This document shows positions 43,801 to 51,173 of a stretch of DNA of 64,000 nucleotides, one piece after another. This stretch comes from Alphaproteobacteria bacterium PA2 (lineage in GTDB: Bacteria; Pseudomonadota; Alphaproteobacteria; Caulobacterales; Caulobacteraceae): positions 3,259,001-3,323,000 of the forward strand of contig NKIZ01000001.1 of assembly GCA_002256425.1 (NCBI GenBank), written 5' to 3'. Under the pieces are notes generated by a model, which saw only the letters and a list, made by a program, of their open reading frames with translations, ran no database searches and had not been told where the DNA came from. Positions within the stretch are counted from its first letter, which is position 1. Every line of letters starts with the position of its first letter. The translations under genes and the position numbers were made by a program.

Positions 43801-44180
43801 TTGCGGGCCGCAGAGGCGGTGACGACGACTTCTTCAACTTCGGCCAGGTCGGCGTCGATGTTGAAGGTCTGACCGACCTGCAGGAAAACGTTGTTGAAGG
43901 TCTTGGCCGGATAGCCCGACGCATTGATGGTCACCGTGTACGGACCACCGATGCGGAGACCACGGAGGTCAAAGCCGCCGCCGGCTTCCGTCGAGGTGAC
44001 TGCGCGGGTGCCGGTAGGCGTGTGAACCAGGGTGACGGTCGCCTTGGCGACAGCCTTGCCGTTGGCGGTAACCGAACCGCTGACGGACGACGATGTTTCC
44101 TGGGCGTAGACTGCCGTGGACGTGGCGCACAGCAGCGCCGTGAGGGCTACGCCTTGGGCGAGCCTGCGAGAAAGTGACAT
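40839..44180 (-). CDS. TonB-dependent receptor, Oar-like, with N-terminal carboxypeptidase-type regulatory domain
   Basis: 1113 residues from the ATG at 44180 (GGAGGGG ribosome site six bases ahead; an ATG six codons upstream is less likely). Signal peptide MSLSRRLAQGVALTALLCATSTAVYAQ, then a CarboxypepD_reg-like beta-sandwich (SVSGSVTANGKAVAKATVTLVHTPTG to about residue 110), a plug (about 120-270, RIAVDGVSAQDNF, IVMKSGTNSFHGSVF) and a large barrel ending IGLRYQF with a terminal Phe. Oar-like members occur in Caulobacterales with polysaccharide or signal transport. Substrate unknown. Confidence 0.93.
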   Translation of the reverse strand: MSLSRRLAQGVALTALLCATSTAVYAQETSSSVSGSVTANGKAVAKATVTLVHTPTGTRAVTSTEAGGGFDLRGLRIGGPYTVTINASGYPAKTFNNVFLQVGQTFNIDADLAEVEEVVVTASAARNNDQGPKTVLNADAISAVVTVSRDPRDLARRDILVSQDLSGGRTGANGGGISIAGSNPRFNRIAVDGVSAQDNFGLAQGGLTTARGPVNLDAIEQFAVAAAPTDVENGDFVGGSLNIVMKSGTNSFHGSVFTNYLNDGLVGKKIEGNRIKTVQSQTNYGAFLSGPIIKDTLFFAASYENYETVDTTPNGAPGSGAANIFQNGLTQATIDGVVNTYNTNYASKFALGTVATTQPQTDKKYSAKVDWNITDNHRASLTYRYAESSSIQRTDLGNTTASLSSHWYKQFNSDEATTLEIHSNWTDRLTTFFKATTRDYNNMQLPPSGQNYADVTVCTAPTSDATLTSCNSLFSSVRFGPDQFRHANELREQENRYQFQGEYSITNHLFKAGVTARQAKPYDLFVPQSRGLYYFDSLADFAAGKASSLTYQNSVTGNPQDAAFKTTYWTYSGYVQDTMNITDDLKVAAGVRIDTFDYPDKPILNPNFTARNGFSNQKTIDKTVMVMPRLSAEWKASPEMKFSGGLGLFAGGTPDVLTGAPFYNTGYATTSIVINRTATGFAETTGTPGFTNTVGSAGLDGLTTQANFGYQMPTLIQQLQQGTLGGAVTIPPLGEVIALSPGFQLPSTWKLFLSGEWYVLDGWRLTADLVATKTNQDLTYYDNRAQPLVVNGVQQFLPDGRMRYDGLGAVAGKSSANLGSNRDIIVGNTKKGSSYTAAVSASKSWDWGGDLTVGYSHQKMEDSSAGMFFGTTAGSLYAGVIAGLDPNRDELGRSVYEVANRFKAEFGYRKKFFGDNETRISVFAERQDGRPFSFTMSDRASGRSPVFGVNRTAQLLYVPDFRGDTNTADLNVGLVTFATQADYDNFKRAYTNFDLPNGQLMEKYSKTNAPVGRVDMQISQELPTLIDGHKLKLQFDIRNVLNLVNSDWGQVAEYGDTIGLARVDCADAAGVAIATTSAACPRYRYSSVPTVISKTRNTAASLWFMQIGLRYQF

Positions 44181-44395
44181 ATGGAACCCCTCCATCAATT
44201 ATCCGGAAACGGCCTGAGTCTTTCCGGACCCCGTTCGGACGATTGCGCCCTATAGCCCGAAAAATGACAAGATGGGTGACGGTTTTGTTACAGGAGCAAA
44301 GCTTCTTGACAGTGCTGCACGAAAGACACGCAGGCAGGCAGCGCCCTTAGGCGCCCGCCCAGGTGAAACTTTGCGGAAATCAGGCTGTTGAGCGC

Positions 44396-44974
44396 TTAAC
44401 GACCGCCCCAGACTGCCTTGATCCGTGCGTCACGACCACATCCGACCCGGTAGAGGTTGTAGTGGGCGGGGTTCTTGCGGGCATAGTCCTGATGATAACC
44501 CTCACCCATCCAGAAGCGTGACGCGGGCAGAATCTTGGTCGCGACACTTCGTCCCAGGGTCTTGGCGACCTGGGCGCGAACCTGTTCGGCAGCGGCCCGC
44601 TCCGCCGGATCGGCCACAAACACCGCCGTACGATAGCTTGGGCCCTGATCGCAGATCTGGCCGTTGGGGTCGGTCGGATCGATATGGCGGAAGAAGGTGC
44701 CGACCAGCTGCGAATAGCTGGTCTTGGCCGGATCATAGGTAACGCGAACCACCTCCAGGAAACCCTCGTGGTCCTCATAGGACGGGTTCTTCCGGGTACC
44801 GCCGGCATATCCGACGTCGACGGAGACCACGCCTGCCGCATGCTCGATATCGTGTTCGGCCGACCAGAAGCAGCCGCCCGCGAAGACGGCGGTCTTGAGG
44901 GCGCCAGCAGCAGGGGCAGCCTCGGCGAACAGCAGGACGATGGCTGTGGTGGCGGCGAAAAGGGAACGGGACAT
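44396..44974 (-). CDS. msrA: Peptide methionine sulfoxide reductase MsrA, exported
   Basis: 192 residues. A signal peptide (MSRSLFAATTAIVLLFAEAAPAAG) precedes AVFAGGCFWSAEHDIEHAAGV, the GCFW catalytic motif, then EVVRVTYDPAKTSY and YRTAVFVADPAERAAAEQVR. The export signal suggests repair of periplasmic proteins, which would draw reducing power from a DsbD-like protein. The region between it and the receptor gene (about 215 bases) holds the receptor promoter. It precedes the buf operon on the chromosome but is about 60 bases downstream of bufD. Confidence 0.93.
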   Translation of the reverse strand: MSRSLFAATTAIVLLFAEAAPAAGALKTAVFAGGCFWSAEHDIEHAAGVVSVDVGYAGGTRKNPSYEDHEGFLEVVRVTYDPAKTSYSQLVGTFFRHIDPTDPNGQICDQGPSYRTAVFVADPAERAAAEQVRAQVAKTLGRSVATKILPASRFWMGEGYHQDYARKNPAHYNLYRVGCGRDARIKAVWGGR

Positions 44975-45036
44975 TGAAGGGCTCCAGTGCGGCGGGGGCC
45001 GCTTGAGGTCTTATACGTTGGCCAGAAAAATTGGTT

Positions 45037-45471
45037 TCAGGGAACCTTCAGAACCCGGTCCAGGCTGAACCGGCCGCCGCCCTTGGCGATGAGATAGAGC
45101 AACAGGGCGGCCCAGCTGAGATGGGTTGGCCAGGCGTCAGGATAGACGAAGATCTCGATGACCGCCGTCATGCCCAGAAAGGCCAGGGCGGAAAGCCGGG
45201 TGAAGAGGCCCAGCACCAGAAGGATCGAGAACAGGTGCTCGGAATAGGTCGCCAGGTGCGCGGCAAGACCGGGATCCAGCAGGGGCACTTGATACTCCTC
45301 CTGGAACAGACTGTAGGTCCCATCCGTAATGTTCAGGAAGCCATCGACCTTGGCCCGTCCGGACATGAAGAAGACGCCTGCTATGCCGAACCGGGTCACA
45401 AGGGCGATGAGGTCGTTCGTTATGACCCTGTGTGCCAGGGCAACGAAGGATTGGTAGAGCCGGACGATCAT
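45037..45471 (-). CDS. DoxX family membrane protein (BufD-like)
   Basis: 144 residues, about four transmembrane helices, with FGIAGVFFMSGRAKVDG, LATYSEHLFSILLVLGLFTRLSALAFLGM and VYPDAWPTHLSWAALLLYLIAKGGGRFSLDRVL, typical of DoxX. It is the last gene of the buf operon, overlapping bufC by four bases. In Caulobacter the equivalent DoxX gene is part of the sigF-controlled operon. Its job in the system is not clear. Confidence 0.88.
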   Translation of the reverse strand: MIVRLYQSFVALAHRVITNDLIALVTRFGIAGVFFMSGRAKVDGFLNITDGTYSLFQEEYQVPLLDPGLAAHLATYSEHLFSILLVLGLFTRLSALAFLGMTAVIEIFVYPDAWPTHLSWAALLLYLIAKGGGRFSLDRVLKVP

Positions 45472-46232
45472 GGCGCGATCTCCTGAAGATGGGTGAAGAC
45501 CCCGGCGGCGATCAGGGCCGCAAAGGTCGATTGAAGGTTGAGATCGGGTGCGGCCGTCAGGGCCACCTGGGCGGCTGCAGCCATGGACTGGCCCTCGCGG
45601 CAGGCGTTGAGGAAGACTGCAGCCCCCGGAGAAATGACCGCAAATTCCACCTCAAGGTCGGGGCGGGTCAGCAACAGGGCCTCCGCCCTGTCCTCGAGGT
45701 CAAAGGCCTCCAGGCCTGGGTCCCGGCGCAGGGCCTGCCAGAGGGTCGGAACCGCCCAGGCAAAGGTCGCCCACCGGCTGGATGCGCGCGGCGCCAGCCG
45801 AAAGGCCAGAAAGTCTTCCGGGACGATGGCCTGAAGGGCGTCAGGGGAAAGTACCGGATCGTCTGCGGCCGTATGGCATTCCGTCCACAGCCGATCGAGG
45901 CGGGCCAGGTCCGGCAGGTAGGCGAGTTCATGCTCCCGCGCGGGCCCTTCCAGCCAGTCGGCGAACGCCTGGCCATAGGTCGCCAGCGGGGGGGAGGTCG
46001 GCGGGTGGGCCGCGCAGAATGTCCTGGCGGCGGCGGCCATCCAGGCCTCGCCAGTGACCGAGGTCACTGTCGGGAACTGGGCGATGACGGCGTCGGCCAG
46101 GCCCTTGGCCGTCGTATTGCGATAGACCTGAAGTCCGTTCCGGCTTGAAGCAGGGTCACTGGACCAGGGATTGAGGGCCGAAGCGTCCCCATGAAGAGCG
46201 CGCTCGAAGGCGTCGTGAAAGAGTTCAGACAT
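45468..46232 (-). CDS. bufC: BufC-like partner protein (DUF2063)
   Basis: 254 residues. N-terminal SRNGLQVYRNTTAKGLADAVIAQFPTV fits the DUF2063 (HvfC/BufC) putative DNA-binding-named fold. From recent work on bufferins and related MNIO systems, this protein presents the precursor to the MNIO enzyme. It overlaps bufB by eight bases and bufD by four, so translation is coupled. The name rests on family and context. Confidence 0.88.
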   Translation of the reverse strand: MSELFHDAFERALHGDASALNPWSSDPASSRNGLQVYRNTTAKGLADAVIAQFPTVTSVTGEAWMAAAARTFCAAHPPTSPPLATYGQAFADWLEGPAREHELAYLPDLARLDRLWTECHTAADDPVLSPDALQAIVPEDFLAFRLAPRASSRWATFAWAVPTLWQALRRDPGLEAFDLEDRAEALLLTRPDLEVEFAVISPGAAVFLNACREGQSMAAAAQVALTAAPDLNLQSTFAALIAAGVFTHLQEIAP

Positions 46233-47070
46233 GGGTGGCCATAGGCTGATGCGACACCAGGATCTGATGGGCGCGATTGCGCTCGACCATCAGGTCGGCG
46301 AAGGCCGGAATGTTTTCGTCCCGCTCGATCAGTGTGGGGCGTGGCCCGATCCTGGCGACCAGTCGCTCATAGAGCGCCCAGACTTCCGCGGCGATGGGCG
46401 CCCCGTGCGTGTCGATCAGCAGGGTCTCACCCTGGATAGGATCTGGGGCGTGGCCAGCCAGATGGATCTCGCCAATTGCCGCCGCGGGCACGGCGTCGAG
46501 GTAGTCTGCAGGGTCGAACCCGAGATTGTTGGCGCTGACCTGCACATTGTTCACATCGAGCAGGAGGCCGCAGCCAGTCAGGTCCACGAGGGAGGACAGG
46601 AATTCGACCTCAGCCAGGTCATGGCCTTTCAGGGACATGTAAAGCGATGGGTTTTCGATCAGGACCTGACGGCCAAGGCCGGTCTGCATCCGGTCGATAT
46701 TGTCGGCAATGGACGTCAGCGCCGCCCTGGTCCGGGGAAAAGGCAGGAGGTCGGGGTGATAGACCCCGCGACGGGTCGACCAGGCCAAATGTTCTGAAAC
46801 TACGAAGGGCTCGAAGCGATCCACCAGACCCCTCAGTGCGGCTAGGTGGTCGGCGTCGATCGGTTCGTCGGCGGCCAGGGACATGCCGACCCCATGGAGG
46901 GAAAGCGGCTTGTCCTGACGGATCGCCGCCAGCCAGGCCAGTCTTGGCCCGCCGGCGACCATATAGTTCTCGGGATGAACCTCGAACCAGAGACCCTCGG
47001 AGGGATCAGCCTGGGCTTCCGCAAAGTGCTGCGGCTTGAGGCCCAGTCCCGCTGTTGGATCTCTGGTCAT
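46225..47070 (-). CDS. bufB: Multinuclear iron enzyme of the MNIO (DUF692) family, BufB-like
   Basis: 281 residues, TIM-barrel MNIO. Metal-ligand blocks seen in order: LHGVGMS, FVVSEHLAW, LIENPS, GLLLDVNNVQVS, EIHLAGHAP, IDTHGAP and LIERDENIP. MNIOs bind two or three iron ions and remodel Cys residues in peptides. In the Caulobacter bufferin system BufB with BufC makes thiooxazole groups in the precursor. Follows bufA by 23 bases. Confidence 0.93.
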   Translation of the reverse strand: MTRDPTAGLGLKPQHFAEAQADPSEGLWFEVHPENYMVAGGPRLAWLAAIRQDKPLSLHGVGMSLAADEPIDADHLAALRGLVDRFEPFVVSEHLAWSTRRGVYHPDLLPFPRTRAALTSIADNIDRMQTGLGRQVLIENPSLYMSLKGHDLAEVEFLSSLVDLTGCGLLLDVNNVQVSANNLGFDPADYLDAVPAAAIGEIHLAGHAPDPIQGETLLIDTHGAPIAAEVWALYERLVARIGPRPTLIERDENIPAFADLMVERNRAHQILVSHQPMATHV

Positions 47071-47093
47071 GGTCTTGATCCGCGCGAGCGCGC

Positions 47094-47381
47094 CTAGGCC
47101 TTGGGGGTCAGCGAGCCCATGCCCTTGGGGGTCTTCATGGTGACGCAGGTGCCCTTGGGAACTTCCTTGAAGGCCTTGCCGTCATAGTCGACCTTGGAAG
47201 TGCCAGCGCAGGTGGTGCCAGCCCCGGCGGCGCAATCGTTCTGGCCGGCCTTGGCGACGCCGAAGCACTTTTCCTGGGGGGCATGGGTCTTGGCGCCCAT
47301 GGCCATGTCTGCGGCGAGGGCTGCGCCGCCCATCAGGGCGAGCACGGTGGCGGCGGCGGCGGCGTTTGTCAGGGTCTTCAT
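47094..47381 (-). CDS. bufA: Bufferin precursor BufA1 (DUF2282)
   Basis: 95 residues. Signal peptide [23 protein letters not shown], so secreted. The mature part has four Cys: [28 protein letters not shown], and [10 protein letters not shown], the DUF2282 pattern. The DUF2282 family in Caulobacter is the copper-binding bufferin, whose Cys are processed by BufB/BufC. It lacks the typical Gly-Gly end motif (ends GSLTPKA). The ATG at 47381 follows the minus-strand sigF-type promoter; leader ~45 bases. First gene of the operon. Confidence 0.9.
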   Translation of the reverse strand: MKTLTNAAAAATVLALMGGAALAADMAMGAKTHAPQEKCFGVAKAGQNDCAAGAGTTCAGTSKVDYDGKAFKEVPKGTCVTMKTPKGMGSLTPKA

Positions 47382-47437
47382 GGGGCAGGTCCTTGTTTGG
47401 TTTGGGGCGATCCCGGTCAGCCCGGGGTCTGCAGATG

Positions 47438-47464
47438 AATTCGCGGCAGGCAATTCCAGGTTAC
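47438..47464 (-). promoter_or_regulatory. SigF-type promoter of the buf operon
   Basis: On the minus strand, GTAACC (47464-47459) is followed after 15 bases by CGAATT (47443-47438). The GTAACC/CGAA pair matches my recollection of the Caulobacter SigF promoter motif (given there as N16). The start would lie near 47430, giving a leader of roughly 50 bases to bufA. Confidence 0.72.
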
Positions 47465-47498
47465 GCGGCAAATCAGATTTATTCTTGGCCGCCGCCAT

Positions 47499-47526
47499 GT
47501 AACCTTCAAGGCTGGTGCAGCGTATC
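47499..47526 (+). promoter_or_regulatory. SigF-type promoter of sigF-nrsF (autoregulation)
   Basis: GTAACC (47499-47504), 16-base spacer, CGTATC (47521-47526). The transcript would start about 15 bases ahead of the GTG at 47546, leaving room for the GGAGG ribosome site. The same -35 element on the opposite strand points to joint control. Confidence 0.72.
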
Positions 47527-47545
47527 CCCTTGGGAGGAAGTCCGC

Positions 47546-48082
47546 GTGTCTGCGGAGGTCGAGGATCGATTGAAGGCCTTGATGGTGCGCGGTCAGGCGG
47601 GCGATTCGGCCGCCTGGAATGAGCTGCTGACTCGATTGAGCAAGCTGCTGCGAGGCTATTTCGCGCGGCGCATGGAAACCGGCAGCGCAGATGTGGAGGA
47701 CCTTGTGCAGGAGACGCTCTTGGCGATCCACCGGCGGCGCATGACCTATGACGCCAGCCTGCCCTTCAGCGCCTGGGCCTATGCCGTCGCCCGCTACAAG
47801 CTGATCGACCACTGGCGGCGAAACCGGATACGGAAGCATGTCCCGATTGATGACGTGGTCGACTGGCTGGCCGATTCGTCCTCGGCCGAAGAGGGCGCCG
47901 TCCGCGCAGACCTGGACAGGATCCTGGCCGAACTCCCGGAACGGCAGCAACAACTGATACGTGACGTGAAAATCACCGGCCTGAGCCTGGCGGAAGCCGG
48001 CGCCAGGGCCGGCATGAGCGAAGGCGCCGCCAAGGTCGCCCTGCACAGGGCGATGAAGTCCCTTTCAGAGGGGCGCGCCTGA
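47546..48082 (+). CDS. sigF: ECF sigma factor SigF
   Basis: 178 residues. Sigma-2 region: [29 protein letters not shown] and [22 protein letters not shown]; sigma-4 region: [48 protein letters not shown] start at 47546 with GGGAGGAAG ahead; in-frame codons further left run through the promoter. In Caulobacter SigF is held by the membrane anti-sigma factor NrsF and responds to metals and oxidants. nrsF starts two bases after its stop. Confidence 0.92.
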   Translation: MSAEVEDRLKALMVRGQAGDSAAWNELLTRLSKLLRGYFARRMETGSADVEDLVQETLLAIHRRRMTYDASLPFSAWAYAVARYKLIDHWRRNRIRKHVPIDDVVDWLADSSSAEEGAVRADLDRILAELPERQQQLIRDVKITGLSLAEAGARAGMSEGAAKVALHRAMKSLSEGRA

Positions 48083-48084
48083 CC

Positions 48085-48723
48085 ATGAAGACGGAAGATC
48101 TCATTGAATCCCTGAGCCAGGACCTGGGACCTGTGGCCTCAATCAGGCGCAGGCTTATGACGCCGGGCCTCGCAGGCTGCGTCATCGCCCTGGGTCTTGT
48201 GGCCGGCTGGCTGGGTTTCCGGCCAGACATCATGGGCGCCTGGGCTGTTCCCATGTTCTGGGTCAAGGCAGGCTATACCGGCCTGATCGCCCTCGCCGGC
48301 TATGGCTGCGCCCGATTGCTGGCCCGCCCGGTGGGCGGCGCCCGTAATGGGTTCGTCCTGGCCGGCGCCGTGTTCGCACTGGTCACCCTGGGCGGCGCAG
48401 TCCAGTTCATGATGACCGATGCTTCGGAGCGGATGCTGCTCCTGGCGGGAGGCTCATGGCAGGTCTGTTCCCAGAACATCGTCATTCTGGGCGCGCCGAT
48501 CCTGGGCATGACCCTTCTTGCCCTGCGGAGCCTCGCCCCGACCAAGCTGGTCCTGACCGGCGCCGCGGCGGGGCTGTTTGCGGGGGGACTGGCGGCGACC
48601 GTCTACGGGCTGCACTGCCCGGAACACGCCCTGGCTTTCGTCGCGGTCTGGTACAGCCTTGGCATGGCTATACTGACCGCCGCCGGCGCCATGCTAGGGC
48701 CGTGGGCTCTGCGCTGGCGCTAA
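48085..48723 (+). CDS. nrsF: Membrane anti-sigma factor NrsF (DUF1109)
   Basis: 212 residues, six likely transmembrane helices. Conserved Cys in [16 protein letters not shown] (Cys128) and [17 protein letters not shown] (Cys178), 50 residues apart, matching the reported redox-sensing pair of Caulobacter NrsF. The N-terminal [14 protein letters not shown] segment is the likely SigF-binding part. Its stop overlaps the convergent CoA-transferase subunit B stop by four bases (TAA/TAG at 48720-48723). Confidence 0.93.
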   Translation: MKTEDLIESLSQDLGPVASIRRRLMTPGLAGCVIALGLVAGWLGFRPDIMGAWAVPMFWVKAGYTGLIALAGYGCARLLARPVGGARNGFVLAGAVFALVTLGGAVQFMMTDASERMLLLAGGSWQVCSQNIVILGAPILGMTLLALRSLAPTKLVLTGAAAGLFAGGLAATVYGLHCPEHALAFVAVWYSLGMAILTAAGAMLGPWALRWR

Positions 48724-49361
48724 AGTGCGGTCTCGAAGTCGGCTTCCGTCTTTGCCCGGACCTCATCGAGGTCGACACCGGGGGCGAGCGCCGTCAAGCG
48801 CACCGGCGTTCTGCCGCGATTGACCTCGAATACACCCAGTTCCGTGACGACCAGGTCCACGACCTTCTGGCCGGTCAGGGGCAGGCTGCAGGCCTTGACC
48901 AGCTTGGGCGCCCCGGACTTCTCGGTGTGCTCCATGACCACAACCACCCGCTTGACGCCGGCCACCAGGTCCATGGCGCCACCCATGCCCTTGACCATCT
49001 TGCCAGGCACCATCCAGTTGGCCAGGTCGCCATTGGCCGCCACCTGCATGGCGCCCAGTATGGACAGGTCGATATGCCCACCGCGGATCATGGCGAAGCT
49101 GTCGGCGCTGGAGAAATAGGAAGAGCTGGGCAGCTCGGTGATGGTCTGCTTGCCGGCGTTGATCAGGTCGGCGTCCTCTTCCCCCTCAAAGGGGAAAGGC
49201 CCCATGCCCAGCATGCCGTTCTCGCTCTGCAGGGTCACGCTCATGCCGTCCGGAATGTGGTTGGCCACCAGGGTCGGAATGCCGATACCCAGATTGACAT
49301 AGAAGCCGTCGCGCAGTTCCAGGGCGGCGCGGGCCGCCATCTCGTCCCGGTTCCAGGCCAT
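48720..49361 (-). CDS. scoB: 3-oxoacid CoA-transferase subunit B
   Basis: 213 residues. Carries [13 protein letters not shown] with the catalytic Glu that forms the CoA thioester, then [43 protein letters not shown]. Transfers CoA between succinyl-CoA and acetoacetate or another 3-oxoacid; sequence alone does not separate ScoB from PcaJ or AtoA types. Overlaps scoA by one base. Confidence 0.9.
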   Translation of the reverse strand: MAWNRDEMAARAALELRDGFYVNLGIGIPTLVANHIPDGMSVTLQSENGMLGMGPFPFEGEEDADLINAGKQTITELPSSSYFSSADSFAMIRGGHIDLSILGAMQVAANGDLANWMVPGKMVKGMGGAMDLVAGVKRVVVVMEHTEKSGAPKLVKACSLPLTGQKVVDLVVTELGVFEVNRGRTPVRLTALAPGVDLDEVRAKTEADFETAL

Positions 49362-50080
49362 CAGACTGCCGCCTTCTCGGCCGCCGGCCGGGTGGTTCTC
49401 TGTTCAATGCGCTTCTCGAAGGCAGCGCCCTCGACAATGCTGTCCACGTAGATGCCCGGCGTGTGGATGTTGTCCTTGTCCAGATCGCCGACTGGAACCA
49501 GATGCTCGACTTCCGCCACACAGACCTTGCCGGCCGTGGCCATCATCGGATTGAAGTTCCGCGCGGTCTTCCGGTAGATCAGATTGCCCTCGGCGTCGCC
49601 CTTCCAGGCCTTGACGATGGACAGGTCAGCGGTCAGGCCGCGCTCCATCACATAGTCCTCGCCGTCGAAGTTGCGGATCTCCTTGCCCTCGGCCACCAGG
49701 GTGCCCACGCCGGTCTTGGTGAAGAAGGCGGGGATGCCTGCCCCGCCCGCCCTGATGCGCTCGGCCAATGTGCCCTGCGGGTTGAATTCCAGCTCGAGCT
49801 TGCCCGACAGGTAAAGCTCGGCGAACAGCTTGTTCTCGCCCACATACGAGCTGATCATCCTGCGGATCTGGCCGGCGCCCAGCAGGACGCCGAGACCAAA
49901 GCCGTCGACCCCGCAATTGTTGGAAACAACGGTCAGGTCCTTGACGCCGCTGTCGCGGATGGCGGCGATCAGGTGTTCGGGAATGCCGCAGAGGCCGAAG
50001 CCTCCGGCCATGATGGTCATGCCGTCAAACAGACGACCGGCCAGCGCCTCAGCGGCGTCTTTGCGGGTTTTGTCAGCCAT
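49361..50080 (-). CDS. scoA: 3-oxoacid CoA-transferase subunit A
   Basis: 239 residues. [22 protein letters not shown] and [77 protein letters not shown] are typical of CoA-transferase alpha subunits. The ATG at 50080 ([20 protein letters not shown]) fits; the frame extends 30 codons further left without conservation. Operon with scoB, one-base overlap. Upstream about 140 bases hold the promoter shared with a divergent oxygenase gene. Confidence 0.92.
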   Translation of the reverse strand: MADKTRKDAAEALAGRLFDGMTIMAGGFGLCGIPEHLIAAIRDSGVKDLTVVSNNCGVDGFGLGVLLGAGQIRRMISSYVGENKLFAELYLSGKLELEFNPQGTLAERIRAGGAGIPAFFTKTGVGTLVAEGKEIRNFDGEDYVMERGLTADLSIVKAWKGDAEGNLIYRKTARNFNPMMATAGKVCVAEVEHLVPVGDLDKDNIHTPGIYVDSIVEGAAFEKRIEQRTTRPAAEKAAV

Positions 50081-50222
50081 GCCCGATCCTACGCCGCACT
50101 GCAGCAATTGCAAATGGGGGCCTGATGACAGGCAGGCGGCTTCAGCGAAATTGGGGAAGGCCATGGCCACCGGCGCTGCGTTCCGTTTGTCGCGGCCGGT
50201 CCTGTCGGTATAGATTCAGGAC

Positions 50223-51167
50223 ATGACCCAATCCTCCGAAAACAAGTTCGAGCCCGTTCCGTTCTCGGCCTTCACCTCCGACTTCAACGGCTTCGCCTCG
50301 AAGCTTGGCGAGAGCTTCAAGCGATACGGCTTCGCTGTGATTTCCGAACACGGGCTGGATGACGGGCGGCTGGGCCGCGCGATCTCTGACACCAAGGCCT
50401 TCTTCGCCCTGCCGGAGCCGACCAAGTCCAGGTATGTTTCCGGAACTGGTGGTCAGCGGGGTTACACGGCCTTCGGGGTCGAGACCGCCAAGGATAACGC
50501 ACACTTCGACCTGAAGGAATTCTGGCATGTGGGCCGCGACCTGCCGGAAGGGCATCCCTATTCCCGGGTCATGCCGCCCAATGTCTGGCCAACGGAAGTC
50601 CCGGGGTTCCAGCCTGACGTCTCCTGGCTCTACCGGTCCCTCGACGATCTGGGCAATCAGGTCCTGGAAGCCATCGCCCACTATCTGGGCCTGGAGCGGG
50701 ACTTCTTCGCCGGGCCGGTTGAGGACGGCAACTCCATCCTGCGCCTGCTGCACTACCCTCCGGTGCCGGAGGATGGTCCGCACATCCGCGCCGGCGCCCA
50801 CGCCGACATCAATGTGATCACCCTGCTTCTGGGCGCCGAAGAGGCCGGCCTGCAGGTCCAGGACCGCGACGGCCAGTGGCTGTCCATCAGCCCGCCTCCC
50901 GGGTCGGTGGTCTGCAATATCGGCGACATGCTGGAGCGTCTGACCAACAATGTCCTGCCCTCCACCATCCACAGGGTGGTCAATCCGGCGCCGGAGCGGC
51001 GGGGCTTTCCGCGCTATTCCACGCCCTTCTTCCTGCACTTCAACCCGGACTTCGACATCGTCACCCTGCCCTCGTGCATTTCGGAGGACAGGCCCAACCT
51101 CTATCCCGAGCCGCTGAACGCCCAGGACTTCCTGGAAATCCGGCTGAAGGAAATCAAGCTGATCTAG
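50223..51167 (+). CDS. 2OG-Fe(II) oxygenase, isopenicillin-N-synthase family
   Basis: 314 residues. The iron ligands are in GAHADINVITLLLG (HxD) and STIHRVVNP (His), and the 2-oxoglutarate Arg is in RGFPRYSTPFFLHFN. The N-terminal GLDDGRLGRAISDTKAFFALPEP is typical of the DIOX_N region. Substrate unknown; bacterial members include ethylene-forming-like and hydroxylating enzymes. Converges on the TadG-like gene with 6 bases between the ends. Confidence 0.9.
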   Translation: MTQSSENKFEPVPFSAFTSDFNGFASKLGESFKRYGFAVISEHGLDDGRLGRAISDTKAFFALPEPTKSRYVSGTGGQRGYTAFGVETAKDNAHFDLKEFWHVGRDLPEGHPYSRVMPPNVWPTEVPGFQPDVSWLYRSLDDLGNQVLEAIAHYLGLERDFFAGPVEDGNSILRLLHYPPVPEDGPHIRAGAHADINVITLLLGAEEAGLQVQDRDGQWLSISPPPGSVVCNIGDMLERLTNNVLPSTIHRVVNPAPERRGFPRYSTPFFLHFNPDFDIVTLPSCISEDRPNLYPEPLNAQDFLEIRLKEIKLI

Positions 51168-51173
51168 CCGGGG

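Noticed and set aside
41094..44177. Very long open frame (1027 codons) opposite the TonB-dependent receptor
   Set aside because: It is the antisense shadow of a real G+C-rich gene; its Arg/Val/Gly-rich translation shows no motif and the sense frame is complete.
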